A stretch of DNA of 64,000 nt from positions 62,001 to 126,000 of the forward strand of contig MCGO01000069.1 of the NCBI GenBank assembly GCA_002104985.1, read 5' to 3'. A model generated the notes under the pieces. That model had not been told where the DNA came from. It saw only the letters and a program-made list of their open reading frames with translations, and ran no database searches. Position numbers and translations under genes: made by a program. Below, in pieces: positions 44,313 to 56,043 of the stretch (positions are counted from its first letter, which is position 1; each line of letters starts with the position of its first letter). The DNA is from Rhizoclosmatium globosum. Its lineage: Eukaryota > Chytridiomycota > Chytridiomycetes > Chytridiales > Chytriomycetaceae.

Positions 44313-44473
44313 CTTTTTCTCTTGATTCCTACTAAAACTAGTAGTTACTAGAAAAAGTAATTGTATTACTGATATCAAGGGTTACTGAATTGGTTGGTGA
44401 GGGGTAAAAACAAACTTAAACAATAAACTATAGCAACATAAACAAAAATAGTGTTTAAACGAAGGATACGATA

Positions 44474-47400
44474 TTACGCACGATTATTCTTGCGATTGTT
44501 GTCGTTCAACCCCGCATTGGAATATGAAGGCCCCATTGGAGACGAAGGGACTCCAGATTGTTGTGGAAGTCCTTGCAAATTCACTGGGTTGCCAAGTTGA
44601 GGGTATTGTTGTTGATAGTGTTGCTGAAACTGTTGTTGTTGTGGCTGTTGCTGCTGCTGCTGCTGCTGCTGCATATATTGTTGGGTATGTTGAAGGTGAG
44701 TAGCCGGTTGGCCCATCATTAATCCTGGAGGTGGCATCATTCGTGACTGTGTCGGACTTGGTTGTGGGTATTGTTGCTGTTGAAATTGTTGCTGGTGTTG
44801 CTGTTGTTTTTGCTGAGGTTGTCCCACCATATTACCCCCACCTTGAACCATAGAAAAGTCAAACATAGTTGCAGACGGCGTTAACAACCCTCCAGGTCCT
44901 TGAACTGGATGGTTACTTTGCTGTTGCTGTTGCTGCATATTATAAATAAAGCTAGATTGTCCTTGAGGAGGTTGTTGTTGTTGCTGTTGAGGCTGTTGCT
45001 GAAATTGCTGCTGAAGGTGTTGCTGATGAATCAAAGGACTTTGTTGTTGTTGCTGCTGCTGCAGCTGTTGTTGTACTTGTTGCCTCCTTACTGACGGAGG
45101 AGTATTGCTGATCGACGTTGTAAACTGTTGACTACTATGCCGATTAAACTTTTCTTGATTGAACCGCCGAATTGCATTCATGAGTCGCTTTCGTGCCCCA
45201 AATGCTTTTACACCCGCTTTCATAAGGTCAGTATCGCTGAGTGCCAACAGGATGTCGAGATCAATGTGTTGAGCTTTGAATGAGACAACATGAGATGACA
45301 GGTCAAGCGACGATAAAAAGACTTGAAGTGGATCAAAGTTGGGATCTGTGTTGTAAAGGAGCTGGTGGATCGTGTTTGGACCAAATGTGACATTCTCGTT
45401 ATCTAATATACTTGTCAGAATATATATACTAATAAATCAGCATCAACATACCAGCTTCGCTCTCTCCAATTGAAAGCTTCGACACAGCCCGTCGACCTGG
45501 TTCATTCCCAGCCGCTGTTCCACTAGACGACAGAGTCCTCGCCAAACTCAACCCGCCAAATTGTTCTAAAAGTCTGGGACTGTGACCGTCATCCGCTGCA
45601 GACGGAGATTGCTGATAATCAGGGAACGCAATGAACGGGCCCGTGACATTCTCAGACGCAGCACTTCGTGGCCCACCCGGCGTGTTCAACTCATTTTGGC
45701 CAAACATACCATGATAAAAATCAGCATTTCCACCAGCTCCCATACCCACGAACGCAGAACCAGTATTCTGTGGCCACCGCTGTTGCCCCTGGTCACCGAA
45801 TCCAGAAGCCCCAGGCCCGGACCCAATAAACGGAGGCCTAAACTGCAGATTCGGCGCATTTGACGTCTGGATTCGAGGCGGCGGTAACGGGGGAGTTTGA
45901 GAACTCATAATCGGAGTCGCTCCAACACCTTCAAATACATTCTTCAAGTTCGCAGACGTACTATACTGTTGCATCAATGGAGGCGGTACAGACTGTGGCG
46001 GTTCAAATAGCGAATAACTTGTTGCGTATCCGAAATCCTGTGCTGGGCTTGATGTGGACAAGAGTTTACTGTTGAAATGCTGGAACGAGTCGTATGTCTT
46101 TGGAGGACTCAGTTTCGCAAATGAGGGTGTGGATTTTTCTGGGCTTGATTGGATTTTTGTGGGGACATGTTTGGTTTCGAGGTAGGAGAGAATCGTTTGT
46201 TTGACAAAGTCCCAGTTGTCGGAGCCACGACGCGTGTATACGATGAATGTGATTTCGCTTGTGTTGGGGGTTGTAGTGGTGCTGTCTGGGGTGGATTCGG
46301 ATTCAGTTGGGATATTGACGTACACTTCGGCGCCAAGTTCACGCAACAATCGCTCCTTGAAGTACTTTTGAAATTCATCAGCGTTCACTTCCTGAACAGC
46401 TTGTTTTGTGTACGGAATCGGAAACGAATTTACATCTGGCACAAGATTCTAGAACACGGAAATTTCAATACCGTATCTCACAGTTACACAACAAAGCAGC
46501 TTACCAATAGTTCAGCTTTCGCTTGAAAAACTTGAACTTCGGGTCCAATAACTTTCACATCATCGCTCCCACTCTCCTTATCTGGCCAACAAACCTTCAC
46601 TCCAAACCCACGCTCAATCCCACTCACAACAAGCCCATGCATCCCCTTCACACTCCTGTGCAAGACTCGAGGTATTGAAACAGTTCCAGTAACATCGCTT
46701 TGGAACGCAACGACTTCAAAAACGCTTTCCTTCAAAAGGTCCAAGTTTTCCGCGTTTTTCGCAGGAGTTCGCGCAATTACATTGTCCTTGTTTTCATGGT
46801 ACCCTCCCAACAAAGCAAACTCTTCAGCGTTGGAGAATTTCACGTACACGCCGTACTTTTTCATGATGCGTTGGATGTTTTTGCCGCCAACGCCGATGAT
46901 GCGTTGTGGTATGCTTCAGGGATGAAGAATGACATTTCGGCGGGGAGTTCGTCCTAAAATCAACAGTGAGTTGTAAGTGAAGAATGTGACCGTTTCTATA
47001 CCTCAAGCATCTTCAATCCTTCCATCGCGTCTCGTACAGACGAATGTGACACGTCAATGACCATGTTGTACTCATTCAAGTCTTCGTGAAATACGATATT
47101 ACATCCACATCCTTTTGTGATTTTGTTGATTTTCCCAGATTTTTTGCCGTTGATGAATTCCTTGTGTTCTAGAGACAATTCGAGATGGAACTTCACTTCA
47201 CGAATGTGTGTCTGTAACAAACAAATATGAGACTTAAAAACACAAAACTCAGTTGGTAACTCACGGTTAATGTTCCAAGTTCATAGAGTTGCATGACACC
47301 AGCTTTCACTGCAACTTCAGTTCCGTATAGTTCGAGTCCTAGACTGCTTGTCATGATTTCACAACGCGTTGTTAGGTTATCCGAGCCAACGCGTTTTTTG

Positions 47401-48665
47401 TCGCAACTAGAGATGCTCCAGGTGTCCCAGGGTCGACTGTGACAACCGCGATATAGAACTGACACACAAGCTCCATAAGTGCACGAATCGCGCGCTCTAT
47501 GTAAACGACATTGTCGCCAATCACGTCAATAGTTGTCATGGGGATCCGAGGGGTGGTATTTGGAGGTGTACACCGTTGTCGTACATGATTTTGTGGAGAC
47601 GCTGAAGCTGTGATGTGATGAGCCAGTCGATTTTCCGGCGGAGAAGGTGTGTCTTTTTGTGGATGAGGGATTGTTTCTGTGGAAGTATATTTAGTCAGCT
47701 GGAGTTGCCTTGGGCTTTGTTTTAAGGATGACTATGAAGTGTTTTCCGGGTTTCTTTTGTACTGAAAGATATTTCCAGGTCTTTAGTAGCGCCTGAGACA
47801 CTCAAACCTTTTGAACAAAAGATGGTTTCGCTTCACTCCGTCTCTCTTGAAACTTCAGAATACAAACCTTAGTCACCAACAAATGCTGAATCTTCCAATA
47901 GCAACATCGACAATATCTGCTGGTCCCGTAATTGAAACTGCATTCTTTGGCACATTTGAGTCCAACGAGAAACAGTGAACAAGAGAAGTCGGCAGATAAA
48001 TATTAGCACCCCCAGAATCCTCCATAATCCTATTGAGCAGCGCCCGCCTTCTCCCCACAATCAACGGATAGCAATCGAATGGTAAATCAAGGGTACGACA
48101 AGTAAAGCCATTCAGTTTGTCGAGGTACACCAACGTCTGAATCCGAGCGTGAGATTCAATGTCGAGCCATGTGCCCATAATTTCCACATCCATCCGGTCA
48201 GCGAGAGAGCAGGAGGGCGATGAAGCTGGAGCCGAGTCCTGGCATGTTATTTGGGTATTTGACAGGCTCATGATGGCAGCGAGCGATTGTTTGACGTCAG
48301 CTTTCATTTCATCGAGATGGTTTAGGATCAGTCGCTTGTTTGTTTTGAGAGACACTTGGGTCTGGCAGTGGCAGTGGCAAGGAAAAGTAAGGTTGGGCAG
48401 GGTGGAGTTAGCAAGGGTACTACACTAGACCCAGACTAATTAAAAAAGGAGGGAGGCTTTTACCAGCGCCGGATTCTTTGAAAGCAACTTTGTTCTTGCT
48501 CGAATGACCGGCATCGACTGGGCCGTCAAGTCGCACAGAAACAAGTGAATTTGAACACGAAACAGACGACCGAACATTCGATTCAACCACCCGCAAACAC
48601 AGCGACGTCACGTGCGACTCGCTCAGTCCAAGTCCCGAAATCGAGAACGTGAGCGTTGATTCCAT
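44474..48665 (-). CDS. Bicaudal-C-like RNA-binding protein (multiple KH domains plus SAM domain)
   Basis: Eight exons (48665-48464, 48354-47868, 47676-47460, 47406-47265, 47211-47002, 46953-46505, 46448-45452, 45402-44474) give about 1,000 residues. KH-type segments include DLPFDCYPLIVGRRRALLNR, SLEHKEFINGKKSGKINKI and an IPEAYH...IIGVGGKNIQRI segment with the GxxG loop. A Pro/Ser-rich linker follows, then a SAM domain (DPLQVFLSSLDLSSHVVSF, LALSDTDLMKAGVKAFGARK) and a long Gln-rich tail. KH repeats followed by SAM is the arrangement of animal Bicaudal-C, which binds mRNAs and polymerises through SAM. Three single-base losses disrupt the frame, near 47891, in the G4 run at 47540-47543, and near 46904. 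Each is repaired by adding one base, after which all exon phases agree. The exon 3-4 boundary is the least certain. Confidence 0.82.
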
Positions 48666-49150
48666 CTCTTCACAAAAAATGATTCAGGAAAAACGACGAG
48701 GTGGTGGAGCTTGAGTTGCTTTTTGGGGGAGTCTAATAAATCACTTGTTCTGGAACAAAAAGAAGTCAACGTTCCAGTGCCATATTCCCCACTCATATCC
48801 ATGCAATAGGGCTTGGAATAATTGAATATTGCGGGGTGTTGGTGTAACTGTGTCTTGTAACGGAATTCACCTCATTCCTGTACCTCTCCTTCGATTCGTC
48901 GACGTATATCCCACTTAGACAGTGTTGGCAGTAAGAATTAAGCACTCCATAAGTTTGAATAATATCCAGCACACCGGTTAGGCTAGGATTCGTGGGTGAA
49001 TTCCGCTTCATTACATTGTGAAACCTTGTGCAACATATGATCGAAGTCTGATTGTGGGATAGCTTATTTCACCGTAAATTTACACTGATTTTAATTCGAC
49101 AAGCGACTATTAGTCCCCTTATTCCGACTATCTGAGATGGCTTTGGAGAA
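48666..49150. other. Divergent intergenic region, about 485 bases
   Basis: This separates the divergent KH-SAM gene and the first membrane-protein gene. I see no further gene or repeat here. Confidence 0.5.
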
Positions 49151-50498
49151 ATGAGAGTTTGTGAAGCAGTACAAAACGATTTCAACAAAATGCCATCAGA
49201 ACATGCAATTGCAAATCCACGGCCACAACAACACAAGTCTTTCACTTCACATCCGACTATCCTTTTCAAACAATACCCTACCTCTCTTCATTCTACTTTT
49301 CCAAAGTCCCAAAGACAAACAATGAAATACACAATCAAAACCATGTCCACACTCAATACAAGCACGCTCCTCCCGCCACCACCACCCCCTCTTCAAAATT
49401 CAACACTTTCACATCCAGTTTCTTCAACAGACGCGTCAACAATCATACCTCTGACAACCTTCGTCCTCGGCTTTGCAGTTGAAAACTCAATCTCTGGAAT
49501 CATATCAAACATGGTCCGAATATCGGTTGAACCAAACCGAACCAAGAAATATCCATTCATTTTCAATATTATCACCCTGTTCAACTTCATTGCTGTCGTG
49601 TACAATGTGTTATTCCTGTGTCATTACTTTCTCAAGGAATCAAACTGCGTGTGGGTCGACTTCATGACGAATATATTTAGTCACAGTTATTACCTTGTGT
49701 TTGGTAACGTAAAACCTCAAATCGTTCCTCCCCACACACCATTCATAAAACACACATAAACAGACTCCTTCATCCTCTACAAAACCTGGACAATCACCCA
49801 ATACCGCCCCATATACATCCCCATATTCACCCTCGCCCTCCTCCACCGCTTCACATGGGCGTTATACGACCTCTCCACCTCAACAGCCCTCTGGACCCCT
49901 CAATCCCACTGCGAATTCATCCAAAACCCAATCTCAGGAACAGGCGCGTCAGCAGCCGACATACTCTGCGACGCCCTCGCGACCCTCACGTGTTTATACA
50001 CATGCCGCACCGCCCTCAAAGACTGTTTCTCGCTCGGCCCGAACATGGAACGCGTTTCGACGGTTACTGCATGTCCTTGTGAATGAGAATGTTGTGAGGA
50101 GCGCGGTTGTGCTTGTTGCGCATTGCCTGATTGTGTGGTGCACGAACACGGGTGTAAGGGATGGGAGTTTTGTGTTGTTGTTTTATGCGGTGTTGAGTTT
50201 GGTTTATGTGTGGGTTATTAATCTTGAGTTTTTGTGGGTGGAGGCGCGGCAGAGGGCTTTGAGTAAGAGGAGTGGGACTCGGAGTGCAAAGAGTGGGGGT
50301 GCGGGTGGTGGCGGTGGTGGTGGTGTAGGTGGAGGGTTAGCGAATGTGGGACCGGGTGTGATGGTTGCTGTGGATATGGTGTCGAGTGGGGCAAAAGGGA
50401 TTGTGGTGGTGGAACTGTTGAAGGGACGTTGTCATCTGTGTATCCAGGTTCTTTCGATACAGTCGCGTTCTTTTACACAAAACGGGCGAGATAAATAA
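49151..50498 (+). CDS. Multi-pass (about 7 TM) membrane protein 1
   Basis: Exons 49151-49703 and 49764-50498 join in phase. The product has about seven hydrophobic segments, including IIPLTTFVLGFAVENSIS, FIFNIITLFNFIAVVYNVLF, IYIPIFTLALLHRFTWALYD and SAVVLVAHCLIVWCT, with the last ending in VWVINLEFLW. Conserved small motifs shared with its neighbour are ESNCVWVDFMTNIFSHSYY, SGTGASAAD(I/L)LCD and NENV(V/L)RS. A cytosolic Arg/Gly-rich tail follows. The topology resembles a 7TM receptor-like protein, but I recognise no family. An extra base (AA instead of A near 50049) breaks the frame between MDAF and RRLLHV. The start is uncertain; an internal Met about 57 codons downstream is an alternative. 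The pair probably arose by tandem duplication. Confidence 0.7.
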
Positions 50499-50536
50499 AA
50501 TCTATTTATTTTTTTTGCTTTCTGTTTGTATTAATA

Positions 50537-51733
50537 ATGGAGCCAGATCCAAGGCGAGTGACAATCCCACATCTGCCGAAAAATTCATCCACAAAAACAA
50601 AGGGGAAGGTGGGGAAAGATGTTCATGGAGCGCAGGAACGGAACATGACTACGGACCAGTCGCATAGTCTCTCGACGACAGGGGTACAAGCCAACCCGAC
50701 CCACTCCTGTTTGACAAGACAGTTCTGATCCCTCTGACAACTTTTATCCTCGGGTTCGCAGTTGAAAACTCAATCTCCGAATCATATTAACGCCGTCCGT
50801 ATATCTTCCGAAGAGACGCGTTCGAAAAAGTATCCGTTCATGTTCAATGTGATTACAGTGTTCAACTTTATTGCGACGCTGTACAACGTGCTATTCTTGT
50901 GTCACTACTTTTTGAAAGAGTCAAACTGCGTGTGGGTGGATTTCATGACGAATATATTTAGTCATAGTTATTATCTCATGTTTGGTGAGTGTGTTGTTTT
51001 TTTATGTTTTTTGTTGGTGTGATGGTACACTGTCAGAAGAAATAACGCGACTAATCTGACAATCAGATGGATTTATTCTCTTCAAGACTTGGGCCGTGAC
51101 ACAGTTCTGTGACTGGTTCAGATATCCCATGGGAATTGCACTTTTACATAGATTGACTTGGGCCATTTTCGATCTTTCTACATCCACAGCAGTATGGCAA
51201 GAATCCAAAAACCACTGCGAATTTGTCCAGAACCCAACGAGCGGCACGGGTGCCTCCGCCGCAGACTTATTGTGTGACATTCTCGCGACAGTGTCATGCA
51301 TCTACTTTTGCCGACAAAGAATCTTGGATTGTTTCATGCTAGGCGCCAGCATGGACGCGTTCAAACGCCTCATGTACATTTTAATCAACGAGAACGTGTT
51401 ACGAAGTGTAGTTGTGTTGTGCGCCAACAGTTTGATCATGTGGTGCACAAACAATTTAACGGATGGGATTTTGTGTTGGTGTTTTACGCGATTCAGAGTT
51501 ATATCTTTGTGCGTGTGATTAATTTAGAGTTTTTGTGGGTACAGGCACGGAAGAAGGCGTTGGAGGGGACTACGACGCCTGGAGTCAGTTCAGGGAATAG
51601 CAGAGCAACTGACAGACACGTTGTTAAATTTGTTGAGGAGAGGCGAATGTCTGGCGGAATCGGATCCAGTGGACATTGGGGACTGTCGCACAATGTGTCT
51701 TCTGCAGTATCTATTGTATCGCAGACGATGTAG
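50537..51733 (+). CDS. Multi-pass (about 7 TM) membrane protein 2
   Basis: This tandem paralogue of the gene just upstream has exons about 50537-50983 and 51066-51733. It shares LIPLTTFILGFAVENSIS, KKYPFMFNVITVFNFIA, ESNCVWVDFMTNIFSHSYY, SGTGASAADLLCD and FYAIQSYIFVRVINLEFLW. Four single-base deletions in short runs break the frame: near 50707 (CC for CCC), 50791 (G), 50803 (AA for AAA) and the T4 run at 51469-51472. Restoring each gives one continuous protein aligned with gene 1 throughout. The C-terminal tail differs from that of gene 1. Function is unknown. Confidence 0.68.
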
Positions 51734-52124
51734 TTGCATGTATTCCTGGTACCATTTCTCATTGTACAGTTTGATTAGACGAGACAAGACCACTGAAGTA
51801 CAATAGATTAACATATTAACAAAATTCCAACAAGGACACGCGTCCAATCTCGCTGTATTCTTGTAATCCACTTAGTAGTAAGTGAGTTGAGTGTGAGATG
51901 CCGTCGTCCCAAAAAAAACAAAGTGAGGCCTCCTTTCGTACCTGCCCCCCATCCCAACACCATCAATCCATCATCACGGCCATCCGAGCATTCCAGTGGT
52001 GTCGTAATGAACCTGTGAACTGAGATGGTTGAGTGGATGGCGTCTCTCTTGTCTACTCTTTGTACTTCACTCGTACTCAACACCTTCTAACCCTTCTAAA
52101 ACCAAACCAAACCACCAAAGTCCC

Positions 52125-52339
52125 ATGCCAGTGAATCCATTTGAGCTCCTCGGAGACGTCGACTCGACCGACACAACGGCCTTTGTTCCTCAGCCAAAGG
52201 TCGCTGCTCCAGCCCCAGTTGCCGTCGAGGCTCCTGTTGCCGCTGCACAGAAGAAGCAAAACACTCCTGGAAAGAAGGGCCCAGTCGGCTCAAACGAGAA
52301 GAGAAACCGCGGTACGAATTAGTGGCGATTCAGAGAAAG

Positions 52340-52398
<59 letters not shown>

Positions 52399-53860
52399 AG
52401 AGAGACAGTGAAAGAAAGCTGGATGGTGTACCTGTAGGAGGATTAAGACTAGAAGGAAGTGGTGGATCGTCAATGGACCCTCAAAGAGTGCCATTGTGTG
52501 CCTCACTCGCGAAAATTGTGCTGCGCATCACCAACTTCAACTACTTCAGAGACTTGTCATTCTCAGTGTCGAAAATCAATGAATTGTATTGTGTTTGGGT
52601 TGTTTGGGATGTGGGAACACTGAGGGTGGAAACGAAGTCATGAGCTGCATCAACTTTCCCGATCCTCCCACAAACTCCAAAAAACACAGGGGGAAGGCAA
52701 CTATATGATGAAACGCATATCTTGCTATTTAACCCAGCTCTTCGAAATCATTTTTAATGAGAAGAACGCACCAATTCTGAACACTCTTCCCACTGTGTTT
52801 TCCCCCCTTTCCCTTCCTCCTCTCCAACCTCTTTCCCATTATCCTCTCCTGAAACAATATCCTGATCCTTTCTTCCCCCTCATCCCAACTATTAGGCCCA
52901 CGTCAACCAAGAGAGCCACGCGACAACAACACCTCCGACATTGCCCGTCCATCCGACTTGGAGCACCCAGTCACCGAAACAAAGCGCACCCGTGACGCCC
53001 ACCACAAGGGCCCCGTGGCGGTGCCTCCTCCGGCCGCAAGCGCGAATTCGACCGCAAGTCCGGTATGGGTCGTGAAGACGGCGACAAGAAGGACAACGAC
53101 CGTCAACCAGTCGAAGCCGAAATCGAAGGCGCCAAGGACCTCGTTGAAGAAATTGCTGCCGAGAACATCCCAGAGGAAGTTGTTGCTCCAGCAGAGCCTG
53201 AGGAGGTTCAGTTGACTTTGGAGCAGTACTTGGCTCAGGTCAAGGCGAACAAGGTTGCTGCTGATGTTGCTAAGCGTACTGCCAACGAGGGTGTGGATGC
53301 TAAGCTTTTGAAGGAGAACAATGTTTTCCAGAAGGAGGATGAGGTTCTTTTCGCTGGAAAGGTAACTCTTCTGTCCTCTACTCTCAATACCCCGGCACCT
53401 ACCGACTCCCCCCAAACTTTTTGATGAAATGCATATCTTGCTATTTAACCCAGCTCTTCGAAATATTCTTTAATGAGAAGAACGCACCAAAAATTCTGAA
53501 ACTCCCTCATTCCTCTCTCCTTCCCCTCCCTCCCTCCCCCCCGAAACACGACTTCTAACCCCATACAAATAACAATTAGGCCCAGAAGGAAAAGAAGGTC
53601 AAGGAAGTCACCAAGGAGAAGAAGGCCACCGTCGAGCTCCAATTCAAGTTCGCCGACGAGACCCCAGCCTTCGCTCCACGTGAGCGTCGTGAGGAGCGTC
53701 CAGCCACTAGAGGTGCCCGTGGAGTGCTCGTGGAGGTCGTGGAGGTGCTCGTGGTGGAGCCCGTCCAGCTTCTGGCCGTGCTGCTGCCCCAGCTGCTCGT
53801 GGTGGAAAGGTTGTTGATATTGCGGACACCAACGCGTTCCCATCTTTGGGAGGAAAATAA
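52125..53860 (+). CDS. STM1: Stm1/SERBP1-like ribosome-associated protein (HABP4/PAI-RBP1 family)
   Basis: Exons 52125-52311, 52896-53361 and 53580-53860 join in phase. The N-terminus MPVNPFELLGDVDSTD, the Pro/Ala/Lys stretch, the RKREFDRKSG motif, the LTLEQYLAQVK segment and a C-terminal RGG-type region ending KVVDIADTNAFPSLGGK are those of Stm1, HABP4 and SERBP1. These proteins bind mRNA and occupy the mRNA channel of idle ribosomes. Two one-base losses disturb the frame: in the C4 run near 53012 (before the REFDRKSG part) and at 53713 (start of the RGG region). Both introns (584 and 218 bases) are long for this genome, and each contains a box C/D snoRNA-like sequence. Abundant ribosome-related genes are typical snoRNA hosts. 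Confidence 0.85.
52344..52405. repeat. GA microsatellite in intron 1 of the Stm1-like gene
   Basis: About 60 bases of nearly pure (GA)n with one interruption lie just after the first exon. Length is likely polymorphic and prone to sequencing error. Confidence 0.95.
52700..52785 (+). ncRNA. Candidate intronic box C/D snoRNA, copy 1
   Basis: Within intron 1 of the Stm1-like gene there is a perfect box C (ATGATGA, 52705-52711) and a box D (CTGA, 52777-52780), 65 bases apart, with a C'-like TTAATGAG between them. Upstream of the inferred D' position lies TTTAACCCAGCTC, complementary to the GAGCUGGGUU segment of large-subunit rRNA near the peptidyl-transferase centre as I recall it. In yeast 25S rRNA this region carries 2'-O-methylated A2946 and C2948. 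The terminal stem is weak. The same sequence occurs again in intron 2, and such conservation within introns argues for a functional RNA. Confidence 0.65.
53416..53504 (+). ncRNA. Candidate intronic box C/D snoRNA, copy 2
   Basis: Intron 2 of the same gene carries a near copy of the intron 1 sequence: box C TTGATGA (53421-53427), the identical guide-like TTTAACCCAGCTC, the C'-like TTAATGAG, and box D CTGA (53496-53499). The 75-base block is far more similar than the surrounding intron sequence. The first base of box C departs from the RTGATGA consensus. A duplicated snoRNA in consecutive introns of one host gene is the simplest explanation. Confidence 0.62.
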
Positions 53861-54691
53861 GGGAGACTTTGGGAAAACGTACGTGAAAGGTTGGACTTTT
53901 TTCTCTTCGTCACTGGGGGAGTTCATGAACCTGGCACCTTGTTTTTGTTTTTTTCCTTGTTTTTTGTTTTCCTTTTTTTTCTTCTTTGGGGGTTGTTTGA
54001 TTTTATGTGGGGCGTGGTTGGGTTTTGAGGTGGACTGTGGAAAAGGGGATGTTTATGGGTGTGAGGTTGGTGTTTGTTTCTTTTCTTTTGTTTTCCCCCC
54101 CTGATGGATGGGTTCCTTTTTTGTAACGATGATGGAGGAGTGGAGTTGGTTCTAGATTTGATTTGGGGGTGAATGTTGTTTCTGATGATGGTTACCCCTC
54201 TTTTTCTTTCTTCTATATCACCTGTTTTTTCCGTTATTGGTTTGGTGGGGACGCTTGTTCTGTTCTTTTTTTTTGTAAGTCTTTTCTTGGGAGGATATAC
54301 TTGTTTTGGGAAGAGGGGAATGCTTGAGGGGGGGAGGGATACCTAGTTTTCACACTGTATGTTTCTTTTTCTGTAGTTTCGCGGTCAACTCATGTGTTAA
54401 TTTGTGTATGATAAATATACTCTCTTTCATACAGAAATCTGCCTCCTCTGTACTTTGTAAATTAGACAGTAATTGAGAAATCAGGTAGTTATCATTAGTC
54501 ATATTCTTGACGTAAATAAGGTACCACTTCTTAAATGGATGCGATATTCAACACCATAATGTTCTACATCCAAGTTAAGGTTCTACATCTTGTTGTGGAT
54601 GGAATTGATGTTCGACCACCCAAGTGATTGCTAAAACCATCCGAAAAAGCAATCCACCCTTTCTGTTTGGTTGAACCTTCCACCAAACACA
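53861..54691. other. T-rich region downstream of the Stm1-like gene
   Basis: This 830-base stretch is T/G-rich on the plus strand with several T runs and no convincing gene. It probably includes the 3' UTR of the Stm1-like gene and the promoter of the SH3 gene. Confidence 0.45.
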
Positions 54692-55346
54692 ATGTCCTAT
54701 TCGAGTAGCAACAACTACGTCGAAGATGAAGGCCCAGCACCGCATCCAAGGCCCGCCTACTTTGACACAAACCGAGCTGCAATCGATGCACCACCACCAT
54801 CACCATCACCATCCCTTCAATCCAAGTGCAACAACCCTCAACCCAAAACACACTTTCAACACCGGCAATCGCAGGAATCGCATCAGCATCACTCCTTCTG
54901 ATCGCAATCGCCGTCGTTGGTTTCCTCATGTTCCAACGCGCACGAAACAGAAACAACATTGGCCTGATTCGACCTCGACGCGGAAGCTGGAAGACCGGGA
55001 ACAATGGATTCGGGAAGAGGCCGCATTCGAGGTCACCCACTGCCACTTCTGATGACGAAAGGGCCGTGTTTATTCTTCCCGTGGATAAACAGAGTGAAGG
55101 TGATGTGGGACATTAGTAGTGGGAAGCATTCATACAGTGAAAGTAACGTACTCGGCTCAGTTGGTGGACGAATTGTGTTTGGTTGAGGGTGACCAGGTTG
55201 AGATTCTTCAGACTTTCCCGGATGAATGGGCGAAAGGGAAGATTGCTGTTGCTGTTGCGCGGCCTGTTGTTGAAGGGGAGGAAGGACACGTAAAAGGGAA
55301 GGATAGGGTTGGGGAAGTGGGAATGTTTCCTATGGCTTGTCTTTAA
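54692..55346 (+). CDS. Membrane protein with one TM helix and a C-terminal SH3 domain
   Basis: From ATG 54692 the product has a Pro/Ser/Asn-rich, probably external N-terminus. One transmembrane helix follows (AIAGIASASLLLIAIAVVGF) with a basic stop-transfer (FQRARNRNN). Then come a linker and a C-terminal SH3 domain: VKVTYSAQLVDELCLVEGDQ, VEILQTFPDEWAKGKI and VGEVGMFPMACL. The ALYSY-type start and the final Pro-containing strand fit SH3. Two frame breaks, in the C run near 54812 and the G run near 55107, are each fixed by one added base. The layout resembles fungal TM-SH3 proteins such as Fus1, which organise polarity and fusion; this is only an analogy. Confidence 0.7.
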
Positions 55347-55458
55347 ACGACATACTTGAACTCAACGTTACTATCCTCTGTAGTTTACTGAATCAAAATT
55401 CACAAAGTCCATTTGTTCTACATTCATTCTCAAATAAATAAATGAAAAGATCTTTCAA

Positions 55459-56043
55459 ATGAACCATCCAATCACATCAGCCGCAAGGGAAACTCGCTGA
55501 CACCACCAACGGCAACTCTCTTTGGCAATTCAGTCTCGAAACTAGTCGAAGCACAGCCCGATGCGCAGCGAAAGCGATTCAAAGACTTGCTCATGTTTGA
55601 AGAACGGCTGAGATGGAACGCAAGTATGCAACAGTCCCAAAGGAGGCTTTGGATGGGTAAATCTTTAATGTACCTTAAGAGTTCTTACCTTAACTTTATT
55701 TGTTGTAGGCATCCTGGCTCTCCTCAGTCTAACACTCATGGGCTCTGGCTACTTTCTCTTCTCATCGTCCTCAACAGTATCAACATCAACAGCAACAACT
55801 ACTCTGCAATCATCAAACAATCTCGCACTCTACGTATTTTGCCTTGCATCTCTTCTCCTCATTCTGTTTTTCGTGCTGGGATTCTACCGTTCCCGCCTAA
55901 GAGATCCGCTACGGTTCAGGCCGAGCCTCAACAAAGTCTTGAAACATTATTGTTTGGAGTTGGGGGCAAAGAATAACGATTTGGGTGTTCAGTCGAAAGA
56001 TTCCTGTAGCATTTGCGGATTCATATTCACAGTATCGGGATAA
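55459..56043 (+). CDS. Small membrane protein with two TM helices
   Basis: An exon ending near 55656 (RFKDLLMFEERLRWNASMQQ, QRRLWM) joins, across a short GT-AG intron, an exon from about 55709 that encodes two hydrophobic helices: GILALLSLTLMGSGYFLF and ALYVFCLASLLLILFFVLGF. They are separated by a Ser/Thr loop, and a short basic/Cys-containing tail ends at 56043. The start is unresolved: ATG 55459 lies upstream but out of frame with the exon unless one base is missing. No family recognised. Confidence 0.45.

Noticed and set aside
44900..45094. Leucine-rich plus-strand frame at 44.9-45.1 kb
   Set aside because: It is the antisense reading of the CAG/CAA-rich poly-Gln tail of the KH-SAM gene.
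47520..47600. A 77-base intron in the KH-SAM gene to avoid the frameshift at the G4 run
   Set aside because: The removed segment (HLQIPPLG, TTIDVIGDNVVYIERAI) is typical KH-domain sequence, so a one-base loss is more likely.
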